64,000 nucleotides of DNA from an uncultured Methanomassiliicoccales archaeon (GCA_934702355.1 CAKUXX010000009.1:1-64000); one strand, 5' to 3'. Counted from the stretch's first letter, positions 32,779 to 42,504 are shown. Notes: generated by a model from the sequence alone, not told the origin. Program-made: numbers and translations.

Positions 32779-34215
32779 ATGAGAGAGGAGATCCTGTCCG
32801 CAGCGGCGAAGAAGAAGATTTTCTTTTCACCGGACGCCATCGAGATGATCCTCTCCAACAACGACCCCATGGGTTTCACCAATACTGTGTTCTCCCATCT
32901 TGCATCGAACATGATGTTCGTCAACAAACAGGACATCATGGATTGCATCGCAGGCGACAAAATCATATTCGAATCCCAGAAGTCCATCAGACCGGACAAC
33001 AGATTCACGCCCGACATCTCGGTGATGAAAGGCACCGATATTACGGGAGAGTCCACCTGCGAAGGGAAGATCAACGACTTCGCCACATTCTTCATGAGTC
33101 GCTTCCTCAGTCTGAAGAGGTTGCTGGAGAAGCGCCATGACTTCGGAAAGGCCATGGACATCTCCAGGGCTATGACCCTTGACCGCGAGGTGAAGATCGC
33201 GGGAATCGTCTACGACTGCAGCACCACGAAGAACGGCCACACGATGGTCACATTAGAGGATGATACGGGGACCACCAAGGTGTTCATATCCAAGGATTCC
33301 CCGCTTAACTCGGAGTTGTTCGTGAACGACGAGGTCATAGGAGTTCTCGGAAAACCGAACCTTCAGAAGACGATGATCATCCCCGAGAAGATCTTCCGCC
33401 CGGACATCCCCAGACAGCATACCTGGGAACCGAGTGACAGCACATCGAAGATCGCATTCCTCTCCGACGTCCATGTCGGAAGCTCGACATTCCTGGAATC
33501 GGATTGGCATAAGATGATCTCCTGGCTGAAGGCCAATTCCGTCGAACAGGGGATCAACTACATCGTCTTCCCCGGAGATGTCGTAGACGGTATCGGCGTG
33601 TTCCCCGATCAGGACAAGGAGCTCAACATCAAGGACATTAACCTCCAGTATGAGAAGTTGGCGGAATATCTGAAGGAGATTCCGGACCACATCAAGATCG
33701 TCGTACACCCGGGTAACCACGACGCAGCACGTCCTGCCGAACCCCAGCCTGCTCTGAACCCCAAATTCACCAAGTACTTCGATTCCAACATCCTGATGGT
33801 CAGCAACCCTGTGTATCTGAACGTCGAAGGAAGGACCGTGATGACATATCACGGCAAGAGTATGGATGATTGGATCGCATCTGTCCAGAATCTGACATAC
33901 GAGAATCCTCTGAGCGTCATGAAGCAGATGTGCGTGAGACGCCACTTGGCACCGATCTATGGACAGAGGAATGCGCTTGCTCCGGAGAAGAAGGATTATC
34001 TCGTGATGGAATACATCCCCGACATCTTCGTTTCGGGACATGTTCACGGAGCCGGTCAGGAGATATACAACGGCGTCAGGATGATCAACGCATCCACTTG
34101 GCAGTCGCAGACCGAGTATCAGAAGCAGCACAACTTCAATCCCGACCCCGGAATCATGCCTGTCGTGGACCTTGCGAACGGTCAGATCAGGATGCACAAC
34201 TTCCATGAGGAATGA
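32779..34215 (+). CDS. polB: DNA polymerase D small subunit (DP1), exonuclease
   Basis: Proofreading 3'-5' exonuclease subunit of the euryarchaeal replicative polymerase D. 478 residues: an N-terminal helical region (1-70), an OB fold (about 135-215, VKIAGIVYDCSTTKNGHTMVTLEDDTG), and a calcineurin-like phosphoesterase domain with the metal motifs SDVHVGS, FPGDVVDG, GNHD and SGHVHGA intact, so the exonuclease should be active. The large subunit is outside the window. The gene is single and ends in two tandem hairpins. Confidence 0.95.
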   Translation: MREEILSAAAKKKIFFSPDAIEMILSNNDPMGFTNTVFSHLASNMMFVNKQDIMDCIAGDKIIFESQKSIRPDNRFTPDISVMKGTDITGESTCEGKINDFATFFMSRFLSLKRLLEKRHDFGKAMDISRAMTLDREVKIAGIVYDCSTTKNGHTMVTLEDDTGTTKVFISKDSPLNSELFVNDEVIGVLGKPNLQKTMIIPEKIFRPDIPRQHTWEPSDSTSKIAFLSDVHVGSSTFLESDWHKMISWLKANSVEQGINYIVFPGDVVDGIGVFPDQDKELNIKDINLQYEKLAEYLKEIPDHIKIVVHPGNHDAARPAEPQPALNPKFTKYFDSNILMVSNPVYLNVEGRTVMTYHGKSMDDWIASVQNLTYENPLSVMKQMCVRRHLAPIYGQRNALAPEKKDYLVMEYIPDIFVSGHVHGAGQEIYNGVRMINASTWQSQTEYQKQHNFNPDPGIMPVVDLANGQIRMHNFHEE

Positions 34216-34273
34216 TACATCGCATTCGTTCCGAATATCGCAGATGGATCTGAGACGGAAATGACCTAAAACA

Positions 34274-34322
34274 GCCACTCGACTTTTTCCGAGTGGGGTA
34301 TTGCCGGCCTTTACGGCCGGCA
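34274..34322. terminator. Two tandem hairpins between polB and the ATP synthase operon
   Basis: CCACTCG-8-CGAGTGG (34275-34296) and TGCCGGCC-TTTAC-GGCCGGCA (34302-34322) are perfect stems of 7 and 8 bp between two convergent transcripts. Both strands show T-rich stretches nearby. Confidence 0.55.
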
Positions 34323-34343
34323 GGAATAGAATTCCTAAGGTGT

Positions 34344-34502
34344 TTATGCCTGGCCCAGAAAACTCTGGACCAGGACCCAGACAATGATCAGTCCGCCGAG
34401 TACAAGCATGGAGTAGGCCGAAAGCCAGGCGATAGTGAAGACACGCTTCATTTTCACCGGGTCTTCGCGGACCTCGTTCAAGCGTTCCTCTAAGGACTTC
34501 AC
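34344..34502 (-). CDS. 52-residue membrane protein ending the ATP synthase operon (AhaG-like position)
   Basis: GTG at 34502 overlaps the atpD stop as GTGA and opens a 52-codon frame: a charged N-terminal helix (VKSLEERLNEVREDPVKMKR) followed by one hydrophobic helix (VFTIAWLSAYSMLVLGGLIIVWVLV). The position matches the small hydrophobic ahaG gene that closes the A-type ATPase operon of Methanosarcina mazei. Translational coupling to atpD is strong evidence that it is a real gene; a role in assembly or stability of the ATP synthase is a guess. Confidence 0.72.
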   Translation of the reverse strand: MKSLEERLNEVREDPVKMKRVFTIAWLSAYSMLVLGGLIIVWVLVQSFLGQA

Positions 34503-35134
34503 TCTTCCGCAGCCCCTTTGCTCTTCAGGTGCTTAAGGCGGGTGGTGTTCTCCCTGTCCATCTCTTCGAGACGGAACTTGACGAACCTCTCCGCTTCCTT
34601 CAGCTCGGGGATGATCTTGAATTCCAGAGCGTTGACACGCCTCTTGGTCTTCTCGATCTCATCAAGCAGCTTCTTCATGGTGGTCTCCACTTCGGCTGCA
34701 CGGACGAGCGTGTTGAGGAGTTTCTCAAACGCCGCGGCCGCATCCTCGATGTATGCGGAGGTGGAGATCACACCGTAACCTTTGTCGGTCATCTTGGTGT
34801 GGATCGTCTCAGCCTCCACTTTGGGGACCATCATTCCCATGATGGATTTGCTTCCGAGTTTCACCTGCGGATCTGCCTTGAGGGCATATGCCGCGCTTTT
34901 CACGGCGATCTCTCCCTCTACCGCACGGGCGATGGTGATCTTCTCCATAGCCGACTCGTAGTCGGAGGATACTCCCTCACGCATCTTCCTGGCCTTCTCG
35001 AGGACCTCGAAGAACTCGATGATGAGACCGTCTCTCTTCATCTTGAGGATCTTGTATCCGCCCTGTGTGAGCTTGATCCTCCTCTTCAGGTCCAGAAGGA
35101 CTGAACGGTTGGGGGTGACATCGTGTGCTGCCAT
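34499..35134 (-). CDS. atpD: A-type ATP synthase subunit D
   Basis: Central stalk subunit that couples the catalytic head to the rotor. 211 residues, almost entirely long helices: VTPNRSVLLDLKRRIKLTQGGYKILKMKRD at the N-terminus and TKRRVNALEFKIIPEL near 165 are the family signatures. The ATG at 35134 is preferred over a GTG at 35143 because GAAGTGA lies just upstream. Stop overlaps the start of the 52-residue gene. Confidence 0.95.
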   Translation of the reverse strand: MAAHDVTPNRSVLLDLKRRIKLTQGGYKILKMKRDGLIIEFFEVLEKARKMREGVSSDYESAMEKITIARAVEGEIAVKSAAYALKADPQVKLGSKSIMGMMVPKVEAETIHTKMTDKGYGVISTSAYIEDAAAAFEKLLNTLVRAAEVETTMKKLLDEIEKTKRRVNALEFKIIPELKEAERFVKFRLEEMDRENTTRLKHLKSKGAAEE

Positions 35135-35139
35135 GGGAA

Positions 35140-36519
35140 TCACTTCTTGGGCAGGTACTTCTCGATGTACTTGCGGTCGATCCTTGTCAGCTGGTCGAGG
35201 TCGAGCTCGGTGAAGATCTCCCAGGCGATGTCGAGGGTCTGCTCGATGGAACGGTCCTCGTCGACTCCCTGACGGACGATGCGGTCCTCGAAGAGGTCTG
35301 CGAAGTCCAGGAGCTTCCTGTCCTTTGCGGACAGCGAGTCCTTTCCGACGATGGCCACGAGACCGCGGAGATCCTTACCCTCGGCGTACGAAGCGTACAG
35401 CTGGTCGGACACTCCCTTGTGATCCTCACGGGTCTTGCCCTTACCGGTTCCGCCTCCCATCAGCCTGGACAGGGATGAAGAAACGTTGACCGGCGGGTAG
35501 ATACCGTTCCTGTGGAGCTCCATGGACAGAACGATCTGTCCCTCTGTGATGTATCCAGACAGGTCGGGGATCGGGTGGGTGATGTCTCCTCCGGGCATGG
35601 TCAGGATGGGGATCTGTGTGATGGATCCCTTCTTTCCCTTGATCCTTCCGGCACGCTCGTAGAGCTGGGCCAGATCGGTGTACATGTATCCGGGGTAACC
35701 GCGCCTTCCGGGAACTTCCTCACGGGCTGCTCCGATCTGACGGAGGGCCTCGCAGTAGTTGGTGACATCGGTCATGATGACCAGAACCTGCATTCCCAGG
35801 TCGAAGGCCATGTACTCCGCGGTGGTCAGACCGAGACGGGGTGTCAGGGTCCTCTCGACAGCGGGGTCGTCGGCGAGGTTCAGGAAGACCACAGCGCTCT
35901 TCAGGGCACCGGTCCTCTCGAACTCCTTCATGAACATCTGCTTCTCTTCGTTGGTGATACCCATGGCGATGAACACCACAGCGAACTCCTCGTTCTCGCC
36001 GCGGACCTTTGCCTGCCTGGCGATCTGAAGAGCGATCTCGTTGTGGGGAAGACCGGACTGGGAGAAGATAGGAAGCTTCTGTCCCCTGACCAGTGTGTTC
36101 ATTCCGTCGATGGTGGAGATACCGGTCTGAATGAAATCAGACGGGCTGTCCCTTGCCCAGGGGTTGATAGCGGCTCCGATGATGTCGAGCTCCTTCTCGG
36201 GCACGATCTTGGCTCCGCCGTCGAGGGGCTCTCCGGCTCCGGAAAGGACCCTACCGAGCATGTCCCTGGAAACGGGCATCTTCATTGTCTCGCCGAGGAA
36301 ACGGACGGAGGCGTCTTTGTCGACACCGGAGGTTCCCTCGAACACCTGGACGACGACGATGTCGTTGGAGGAATCGAGAACCTGTCCCCTCCTCATGGTT
36401 CCATCGGACATCCTGATGTTGACCATCTCGTAGTATCCGACGGGCTCTGTGTTCTTGACGTACACCAGAGGTCCGGCGATCTCGGAGATTGTCTTGTACT
36501 CTTTTGATATGTCTGCCAT
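35140..36519 (-). CDS. atpB: A-type ATP synthase subunit B (regulatory, non-catalytic)
   Basis: Forms the A3B3 hexamer with subunit A. 459 residues; the P-loop region of subunit B reads FSQSGLPHNE, without the Walker A lysine pattern, as expected for the non-catalytic subunit, and GRRGYPGYMYTDLA is conserved. GGAGTGTGA precedes the ATG at 36519, supporting it over the GTG at 36528. Five bases follow the atpA stop. Confidence 0.96.
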   Translation of the reverse strand: MADISKEYKTISEIAGPLVYVKNTEPVGYYEMVNIRMSDGTMRRGQVLDSSNDIVVVQVFEGTSGVDKDASVRFLGETMKMPVSRDMLGRVLSGAGEPLDGGAKIVPEKELDIIGAAINPWARDSPSDFIQTGISTIDGMNTLVRGQKLPIFSQSGLPHNEIALQIARQAKVRGENEEFAVVFIAMGITNEEKQMFMKEFERTGALKSAVVFLNLADDPAVERTLTPRLGLTTAEYMAFDLGMQVLVIMTDVTNYCEALRQIGAAREEVPGRRGYPGYMYTDLAQLYERAGRIKGKKGSITQIPILTMPGGDITHPIPDLSGYITEGQIVLSMELHRNGIYPPVNVSSSLSRLMGGGTGKGKTREDHKGVSDQLYASYAEGKDLRGLVAIVGKDSLSAKDRKLLDFADLFEDRIVRQGVDEDRSIEQTLDIAWEIFTELDLDQLTRIDRKYIEKYLPKK

Positions 36520-36524
36520 TGGAA

Positions 36525-38255
36525 TCACACTCCGAGCTCAGCGAACTGCTTGTCCATATCCTCGGATACGGCCTTCAGCTCCTGATCGATGGTCTCCTCG
36601 TACTTGGCCTGGTTGAACCTGGTCCTGACGGGGAGGTACACGATCTTGTCGACGGGTACACCGGCGGCGAGGGCCTTGTCGGCCAGGTCGGAGTACTTCT
36701 TGATCAGCGTCATCATGACGTGCTGCCTCTGGATGGGGCAGTAGCAGTCGACGGGGTGGTATGCGTTCTGCTGGAGGAAGATCTCACGGATCATCTTGGC
36801 GACCTCGAGGGTGACCTTCTGCTCGTCGGGCAGTGAATCGGAACCAACCATCTGCACGACCTCCTGCAGCTCAGACTCCTTCTGGAGGATCTGCATGGCC
36901 CATGCCCTGAGTGCGGGGAAGTCCTCGGCGACATTGTCCTTGTACCACTGGATCAGCTGTTTGTCGTACATGGTGTACGAGGTAAGCCAGTTGATTGTGG
37001 GGAAGTGCCTCCTCTCCCTCAGCTTGGTGTCCAGAGCCCAGAAGACACGGACGATACGGAGGGTGTTCTGCGTAACAGGCTCGGAAAGGTCTCCTCCGGG
37101 CGGGGAAACCGCACCGATGACGGAGATGGATCCGTCCTCTCCGCAGAGGGTCTTTGCACGGCATGCACGCTCGTAGAACTCGGACAGACGTCCGGCAAGG
37201 TATGCGGGGTATCCCTCTTCTCCGGGCATCTCTTCGAGCCTGGAGGAGATCTCACGCATAGCCTCTGCCCACCTGGAGGTGGAGTCGGCCATGAGAGACA
37301 CGTTGTATCCCATGTCCCTGAAGTACTCGGCGATGGTCATTCCAGTGTAAACGGAAGCCTCCCTTGCAGCGACAGGCATGTTGGACGTGTTGGCGATAAG
37401 GACGGTCCTCTTCATCAGGGACTCTCCGGTCCTGGGGTCCTCCAGTTCGGGGAACTCTGTCAGAACCTCGGTCATCTCGTTTCCACGCTCTCCGCATCCG
37501 ATGTAGACGACGATCTCTGCATCGGAGTATTTGGCCAGGGACTGCTGAGTAACGGTCTTTCCGGTACCGAATGCACCGGGGATTGCCGCTGCTCCTCCCT
37601 TGGCGAGGGGGAACATGGTGTCGAGGACCCTGAGTCCGGTCACGAGGGGGACATCGGGCTGGTACTTCTCGAGAACGGGTCTGGGCACACGGACCGGCCA
37701 GTACTGGAGCATGGAGACCTCTTTTCCGTCGATGACCGCGATGGTCTCATCGATGGTGAAGGATCCGCCCCTGATGGACTCGATCTTTCCCTTTGCGATG
37801 TCGACGGGGACCATGATCTTGTGGACCATGGGTCCTTCCTGGACGGTTCCGAGAACCTGTCCGGCGGAGATGACGTCTCCTTCTTTGGCTACAGGGACGA
37901 AGTCCCATTTCTTGCTGTGATCCAGTCCAGGTGCGGAAACTCCACGGTAGATGAAGTCTCCCATTTTCTCCCTGAGAACGGGAAGGGGCCTCTGGATTCC
38001 GTCGTAAACGGAGGTAAGGAGGCCGGGGCCGAGCTCAACGGAGAGAGGCCTACCGGTGTTGGTGACCGGCTCCCCGGGTTTGATACCCGAGGTATCCTCA
38101 TAAACCTGGATGATGGAGTAGTCGCCGACGATCTTGATGACCTCTCCCATCAGCTGCTCCTCTCCAACGTGCACGACATCGTACATCCTGGGGGAGATAC
38201 CGGTGGCAGTCACCACAGGTCCGGCGACCCTGTAAATTACACCTTCAGTGCTCAT
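36525..38255 (-). CDS. atpA: A-type ATP synthase catalytic subunit A
   Basis: Catalytic subunit of the head. 576 residues with Walker A PGAFGTGKT (about residue 232), the family's inserted non-homologous region after about residue 110 (KKWDFVPVAKEGD...), the GERGNEM catalytic Glu segment and DSTSRWAEA. No intein interrupts the P-loop, unlike in some archaea. Three bases separate it from atpF. Confidence 0.97.
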   Translation of the reverse strand: MSTEGVIYRVAGPVVTATGISPRMYDVVHVGEEQLMGEVIKIVGDYSIIQVYEDTSGIKPGEPVTNTGRPLSVELGPGLLTSVYDGIQRPLPVLREKMGDFIYRGVSAPGLDHSKKWDFVPVAKEGDVISAGQVLGTVQEGPMVHKIMVPVDIAKGKIESIRGGSFTIDETIAVIDGKEVSMLQYWPVRVPRPVLEKYQPDVPLVTGLRVLDTMFPLAKGGAAAIPGAFGTGKTVTQQSLAKYSDAEIVVYIGCGERGNEMTEVLTEFPELEDPRTGESLMKRTVLIANTSNMPVAAREASVYTGMTIAEYFRDMGYNVSLMADSTSRWAEAMREISSRLEEMPGEEGYPAYLAGRLSEFYERACRAKTLCGEDGSISVIGAVSPPGGDLSEPVTQNTLRIVRVFWALDTKLRERRHFPTINWLTSYTMYDKQLIQWYKDNVAEDFPALRAWAMQILQKESELQEVVQMVGSDSLPDEQKVTLEVAKMIREIFLQQNAYHPVDCYCPIQRQHVMMTLIKKYSDLADKALAAGVPVDKIVYLPVRTRFNQAKYEETIDQELKAVSEDMDKQFAELGV

Positions 38256-38257
38256 TC

Positions 38258-38563
38258 TTATTCATCCTCTGTTTTGTATAAGTCAACGCCAATCGCTCTC
38301 TTCACCTTCTCGCGGAGGTCGCTCTGGTCGCCTCCTACGGGCACAACAACGGGCTGGATCGAATCCATGACCTTGTGCCTGACGGCAAGGGAGAGATTGT
38401 CGAGATCCTTCGCATCCACTGCGAGGATACCAATTGATGGCTGGGACATAGCTTCCAGCATTTTCTCCTGGTAGTTGTCGGGATTTGCGACGAACACGCG
38501 CCTGATTCCGGCAAGGCGGAATCCCAGTACGAACTCATCGCTGCCAATTACTGCGATTTCCAT
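38258..38563 (-). CDS. atpF: A-type ATP synthase subunit F
   Basis: Small central-stalk subunit, 101 residues, with the Rossmann-like start MEIAVIGSDEFVLGFRLAGI and the PSIGILAVDAKD segment typical of subunit F. ATG at 38563 shares its last base with the atpC stop, so translation is coupled. Confidence 0.93.
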   Translation of the reverse strand: MEIAVIGSDEFVLGFRLAGIRRVFVANPDNYQEKMLEAMSQPSIGILAVDAKDLDNLSLAVRHKVMDSIQPVVVPVGGDQSDLREKVKRAIGVDLYKTEDE

Positions 38564-39618
38564 CAGATCACCAGCAGTCCTTTGATGGTGTCTTTCGCGA
38601 GACCGCTCTCTGTTCCTCTGGCGATGGTCCTGATGTTGCCGACTTCGATCTCCTTGTGGATCATGTAGTCGAGCACGGGGACGACGGACAGGGGGTAGAG
38701 GTGGGAGAACTTCTTCGCCTGTGCGATCTCGTACTTCTTCATCTCTGTGACAACCTGTCTCAGGTTCACGGAGTCCGCTTCGACGAGGTCTTTGATGACA
38801 TCGTAGAACTCGAGCTGCTGGAGGTCGGAAGCGGCGGCCGAGATGGTCTCCGCATTGGCGAGCTGCGTGGCGAACCTCTTGTCCACCTGCTTTCCGCCGG
38901 GTATGATGTAGTTCATCACGACCTCTCCGTAGATACCCTCGGCTTTCAGCTTGAGTATCGTCTCGAGATTCCTGACGTCGATCTCCTTCCTCACGTACTC
39001 CTCGAACATCTTCGTGGGCCTTGAGTCGGGTTTGATGCTGGCCAGCAGCCTGGTGTAGTGGAACTTGTCGAGGTAGTCCTCGACCTCTCCGAGGTTTCCC
39101 TTCTCCCTGTAGGAAGACATGATCTCCTGGGGGATCGAAACCTTCTCCATTTTGCTGTATGCGGCGAGGATATCCTCATCATTGTCAAGGGCGATGAGCT
39201 TCTCCAGCTCTTCCTCGCCGAGACTTCCGGCGGGAACAAGATCTTCCCTGACCGCTTCCGCATCTAGACCGTATGACTTACCGCGGAGGATGACCTTGAG
39301 GTTCCAGATATCCCATTTCTCGAGATACGCCGCAACCATCGTCTGGAGCTCACCCTGAGAGGCTGCAAGGATACTGCTGAACACCTTTGCCATGTTGGAG
39401 TAGGTGGCGTGCTCAAGGAGGTCGATGCCGTCGAGCTTCGAGGCCAGATCGGTCATCTCCTTCTGATACCCGGACTCGCTGATGTAGCGAGAGATCTCGG
39501 GAACGCTCATCTGCAGCATCTTGTTGTAGTCCTCGTCGCCGAGGAGAAGCGATTTCTTCGCTTTCACCCTGGCTACGGTGTACGCGTAGTTGCCTTTTCT
39601 TCCGCTGGACATGAACAT
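38563..39618 (-). CDS. atpC: A-type ATP synthase subunit C
   Basis: Socket linking the central stalk to the membrane ring, related to V-ATPase subunit d. 351 residues, all-helical, with YAYTVARVKAKKSLLL at the start and YMIHKEIEVGNIRTIARG near the end, the family's marker. GGTGA five bases upstream supports the ATG at 39618. Confidence 0.92.
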   Translation of the reverse strand: MFMSSGRKGNYAYTVARVKAKKSLLLGDEDYNKMLQMSVPEISRYISESGYQKEMTDLASKLDGIDLLEHATYSNMAKVFSSILAASQGELQTMVAAYLEKWDIWNLKVILRGKSYGLDAEAVREDLVPAGSLGEEELEKLIALDNDEDILAAYSKMEKVSIPQEIMSSYREKGNLGEVEDYLDKFHYTRLLASIKPDSRPTKMFEEYVRKEIDVRNLETILKLKAEGIYGEVVMNYIIPGGKQVDKRFATQLANAETISAAASDLQQLEFYDVIKDLVEADSVNLRQVVTEMKKYEIAQAKKFSHLYPLSVVPVLDYMIHKEIEVGNIRTIARGTESGLAKDTIKGLLVI

Positions 39619-39623
39619 ACGCT

Positions 39624-40181
39624 TCACCCGAAGAGAATGTCTGACACAGACTTCATCTCACGGTCCCAGATCGCCTGAAGAAGTGTGGAGTACTGCATGT
39701 CGACCTCGACGGATCCGTCCTCGCTCTGGAGGATGAGACCGGCCTTGATCCTGCTGTCCTTCTCGACCGATGAGACACCGAGGTCGGATGCGGAGAACGA
39801 GTCGTTCTCGGACATGATGGCCTTGGGGTTCTCGATGACCTTCTTGGCAGCCTCGACCATTGCCTTGTACTGCTCCAGCTTAACATCGCTGGAAGCGTTC
39901 TCAAGACCTGCGAGGGTGCTGTCGAATGCCTCGGTGAGGAGCTCCTTCTTCTTCGCCAGGACGATCTTCTTGCTCTCCAGCTCTGCGCTGGACAGCTCCT
40001 GACGGTTGAGACGCTCAACGGCTTCTTTGAGCTTCTTGTCCTCTTTCTCTTTTGTCTCAGCGATCTTCGCATCCGCGTCGGCGTTGATCTTTGCGATCTC
40101 TGCGTCGGCCTCTGCCTTGATGGCGGCGGCCCTGTCGTCAGCGGCCTTGAAGATCTCCTGAGTCACGTTTGCTAGTGCCAT
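39624..40181 (-). CDS. atpE: A-type ATP synthase subunit E
   Basis: Peripheral stalk subunit, 185 residues. A long charged coiled coil (about 10-100, many AEADAEIAKINADAD-type repeats) is followed by the globular C-terminal domain that binds the head. AGGTAATC precedes the ATG at 40181, which is 21 bases after the atpK stop. Pairs with subunit H. Confidence 0.93.
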   Translation of the reverse strand: MALANVTQEIFKAADDRAAAIKAEADAEIAKINADADAKIAETKEKEDKKLKEAVERLNRQELSSAELESKKIVLAKKKELLTEAFDSTLAGLENASSDVKLEQYKAMVEAAKKVIENPKAIMSENDSFSASDLGVSSVEKDSRIKAGLILQSEDGSVEVDMQYSTLLQAIWDREMKSVSDILFG

Positions 40182-40201
40182 GAGATTACCTCTTGGCGAG
40201 C

Positions 40202-40435
40202 TCACATGTTAGCCATTACGAAGATACCGAGGATAGCGACGACCAGTCCGAAGATGACGATGGTCTCAGGGAGAACCATGAAGATCATTGCCTTTCCGAA
40301 GAGAGACTGGTCCTCAGTGATGGCTCCGACGGCTGCGGCTCCGACATCTTTCTCGGCCATACCGGCTCCGAGACCGGTGAGTCCGACTGCGAGTCCTGCT
40401 CCGATTGCGATAAGTCCTATTCCAATGTCTGCCAT
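40202..40435 (-). CDS. atpK: A-type ATP synthase rotor subunit K (c subunit, proteolipid)
   Basis: 77 residues forming one hairpin of two membrane helices. The ion-carrying carboxylate is Glu57 in LPETIVIFG. The first helix (GIGLIAIGAGLAVGLTGLGAG) has no Gln or Glu at the position that completes known Na+ sites, while Thr58 follows the Glu. Ion choice therefore cannot be settled by eye. Single-hairpin size, not the duplicated or triplicated forms of some methanogens. Confidence 0.94.
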   Translation of the reverse strand: MADIGIGLIAIGAGLAVGLTGLGAGMAEKDVGAAAVGAITEDQSLFGKAMIFMVLPETIVIFGLVVAILGIFVMANM

Positions 40436-40440
40436 TTTAC

Positions 40441-42504
40441 TTACACCTCTGTGGTTGTTTTCTTGTTTGAAACGGTTTTTTCGCGTTTGATCTTGAGGGG
40501 GTTGTACTCGATACCTCCGCCCTCATAGAATTTGGCCATAAGCTCGACGAACTGCAACCTGAGACCGTGCAGACCTGCGGACAGGATAGCAAGGGTCCAG
40601 ATCATGAGATGCAGGAAGACGAAGAACAACAGACCGACGATATCCATCACACCGAATGTGTTGACGATACCACCGTCGACGATCTCCACACCTGCAACCA
40701 TTCCGAGAGCAATGTAGTTGAAAGCCAGAGCCATACCGGCCTTGGACATTCCGATAGCAGCCAAACGAGTGTAGGAAAGAATATTTCCGACGATTCCGGG
40801 CAGTTCAAGAACAGCCTGGATTCCCTCGTGTTTGATGTTCATCACAATCTCGATCACAATGAACACAAATCCAAGGGCAAGCGGGATCATGATCTCATCC
40901 ATCGATGTGCTGTAGATGAGGTACATCGCAAGCGCATAACAGACGAGAACGATTCCGAGGAATCCGAAGATCCAGCCTCCCTTCTCCTTGAATGCATGAC
41001 CGAATCCGTGCTGGATGGTCTTGTTGTACAGTGCGCAAAGGTAACCGATCATAAGGTGAACGATTCCGATGTACACGGACAGCTTCAGGAGAAGTCCGAC
41101 ATCATGGAGCTTTCCGACTCCAGTATCGTGGGGCAGAATACCTTCGAACACGCCGGGCAGGTTGTCGAGTCCGAGCAGCATCTGCCAGGAATACTCGACA
41201 CTCAGTGCGTGTGACGAAGTTACAAAGTGCATTCCCAGACATTCTCCGAAGAAGAACAGTCCGAACACGAATGCCCAAATTCCGCCAAAGAAGAGAACGG
41301 TCGCAATAGCGCGCCAGTCCTTGTGGTGCGTGACCTTAAGTCCGTATGCACCGATTATTATGAACGGGATAGCATATCCCACGTCTCCGACCATAAGTCC
41401 GAAGAACATCGGAAGGAAGATTGCTATCAGGATGGAAGGGTCAATTTCCTGATACTTCGGTACCGACACGAGCTTAGTCGGGTACTCGAACTCCTTCACG
41501 ACTTTTCCATTGTTGAACTTAGTCGGAGCGTCTTTGAATCTCTCCTCAGCAGCTTCGGATTCCTCCATGGACCTGCCACGGGTCTCCTGAAGCTCCACAT
41601 AGACACCTTCGACCATGGTCTCGATCTTCTGTTTTACAGACTCGGCCTTGGCCTCGGGTACCCATGCGTCGACGACGAATGTGTACTCGCTGTTCGCGAT
41701 CCTAACCGGGATCTCTCCCTTCTGGACCTCGATCCTGAGTTCCTCGTCAGACGCACTGAGGAAGTTCTTGTGTTTCTCAAGAAGGCTCTTGATTTCCGTT
41801 TCCACGTTTCCGAGTGCAGCCTCGGTGTCCTGGATCTCGCGGGCGTTTGCCTCAAGGGCTCCGACCACTGAACCAGCACCCTCAGGCACTGCGATCTCGG
41901 AGAATCCGTTCTCGGAAAGGATGGCCTGGACCTTTTCACGGTCTGCGATCCTTGCGAAAACAGCTATGACATTGCCGTTCTTCTTGTCAAGAGAAGAGAA
42001 GACCTCACAGTCGATTCCCGAAAGGGCTGCTGTGGGATCCTCGGCAATGGTTCCTACCGCGGAGTAGATACTCCTGTAACCGGAGTACAACTCAAGGTCC
42101 ACGGGAAGAACGGAAAGGAGCTCAAGATTCTTCTTCGTAGCGTTTAGCTCGGTGATTCTCTGATTGAGATCATTCCTCTTGTCGATAACGGAGTTGATCT
42201 CCTTCTCGACAAGCTCGACGCTGTCAGATGATATCTGGCTCTTGATCTCAGCCTCGGAAACTACATCGGTCTTCATCTTTTTGGAGATGCCGAGTTCCTT
42301 TTCCATAGCACGTACCTTGAGCAGCCTCTCGGATGCTTTGGACGAGTATGGACGAGGTGTTCCCAAGGTGAAACCTTCATCCGCGTCGACGGTCTGATCG
42401 ATCAGGTGGATACTGCCTACCTCGAAGAGTGCATCTATAGCCTCGTCAAGATGGGTTTTGGTACCCACAATCACAATCCTACTCATCGACTCAGGAAGTG
42501 ACAT
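40441..42504 (-). CDS. atpI: A-type ATP synthase subunit I (a subunit)
   Basis: Membrane stator with the ion half-channels. 687 residues: a cytoplasmic N-terminal half with coiled coils (1-340) and seven or eight membrane helices in the second half (FLPMFFGLMVGDVGYAIPF, SYTRLAAIGMSKAGMALAFNYIA with the essential Arg). GAGAGGA six bases before the ATG at 42504 supports this start, which overlaps atpH by 14 bases. Confidence 0.95.
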   Translation of the reverse strand: MSLPESMSRIVIVGTKTHLDEAIDALFEVGSIHLIDQTVDADEGFTLGTPRPYSSKASERLLKVRAMEKELGISKKMKTDVVSEAEIKSQISSDSVELVEKEINSVIDKRNDLNQRITELNATKKNLELLSVLPVDLELYSGYRSIYSAVGTIAEDPTAALSGIDCEVFSSLDKKNGNVIAVFARIADREKVQAILSENGFSEIAVPEGAGSVVGALEANAREIQDTEAALGNVETEIKSLLEKHKNFLSASDEELRIEVQKGEIPVRIANSEYTFVVDAWVPEAKAESVKQKIETMVEGVYVELQETRGRSMEESEAAEERFKDAPTKFNNGKVVKEFEYPTKLVSVPKYQEIDPSILIAIFLPMFFGLMVGDVGYAIPFIIIGAYGLKVTHHKDWRAIATVLFFGGIWAFVFGLFFFGECLGMHFVTSSHALSVEYSWQMLLGLDNLPGVFEGILPHDTGVGKLHDVGLLLKLSVYIGIVHLMIGYLCALYNKTIQHGFGHAFKEKGGWIFGFLGIVLVCYALAMYLIYSTSMDEIMIPLALGFVFIVIEIVMNIKHEGIQAVLELPGIVGNILSYTRLAAIGMSKAGMALAFNYIALGMVAGVEIVDGGIVNTFGVMDIVGLLFFVFLHLMIWTLAILSAGLHGLRLQFVELMAKFYEGGGIEYNPLKIKREKTVSNKKTTTEV

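Noticed and set aside
36525..38255. Intein in atpA, cdc48 or mcm
   Set aside because: Lengths are normal (576, 719 and 698 residues) and all P-loops are uninterrupted.
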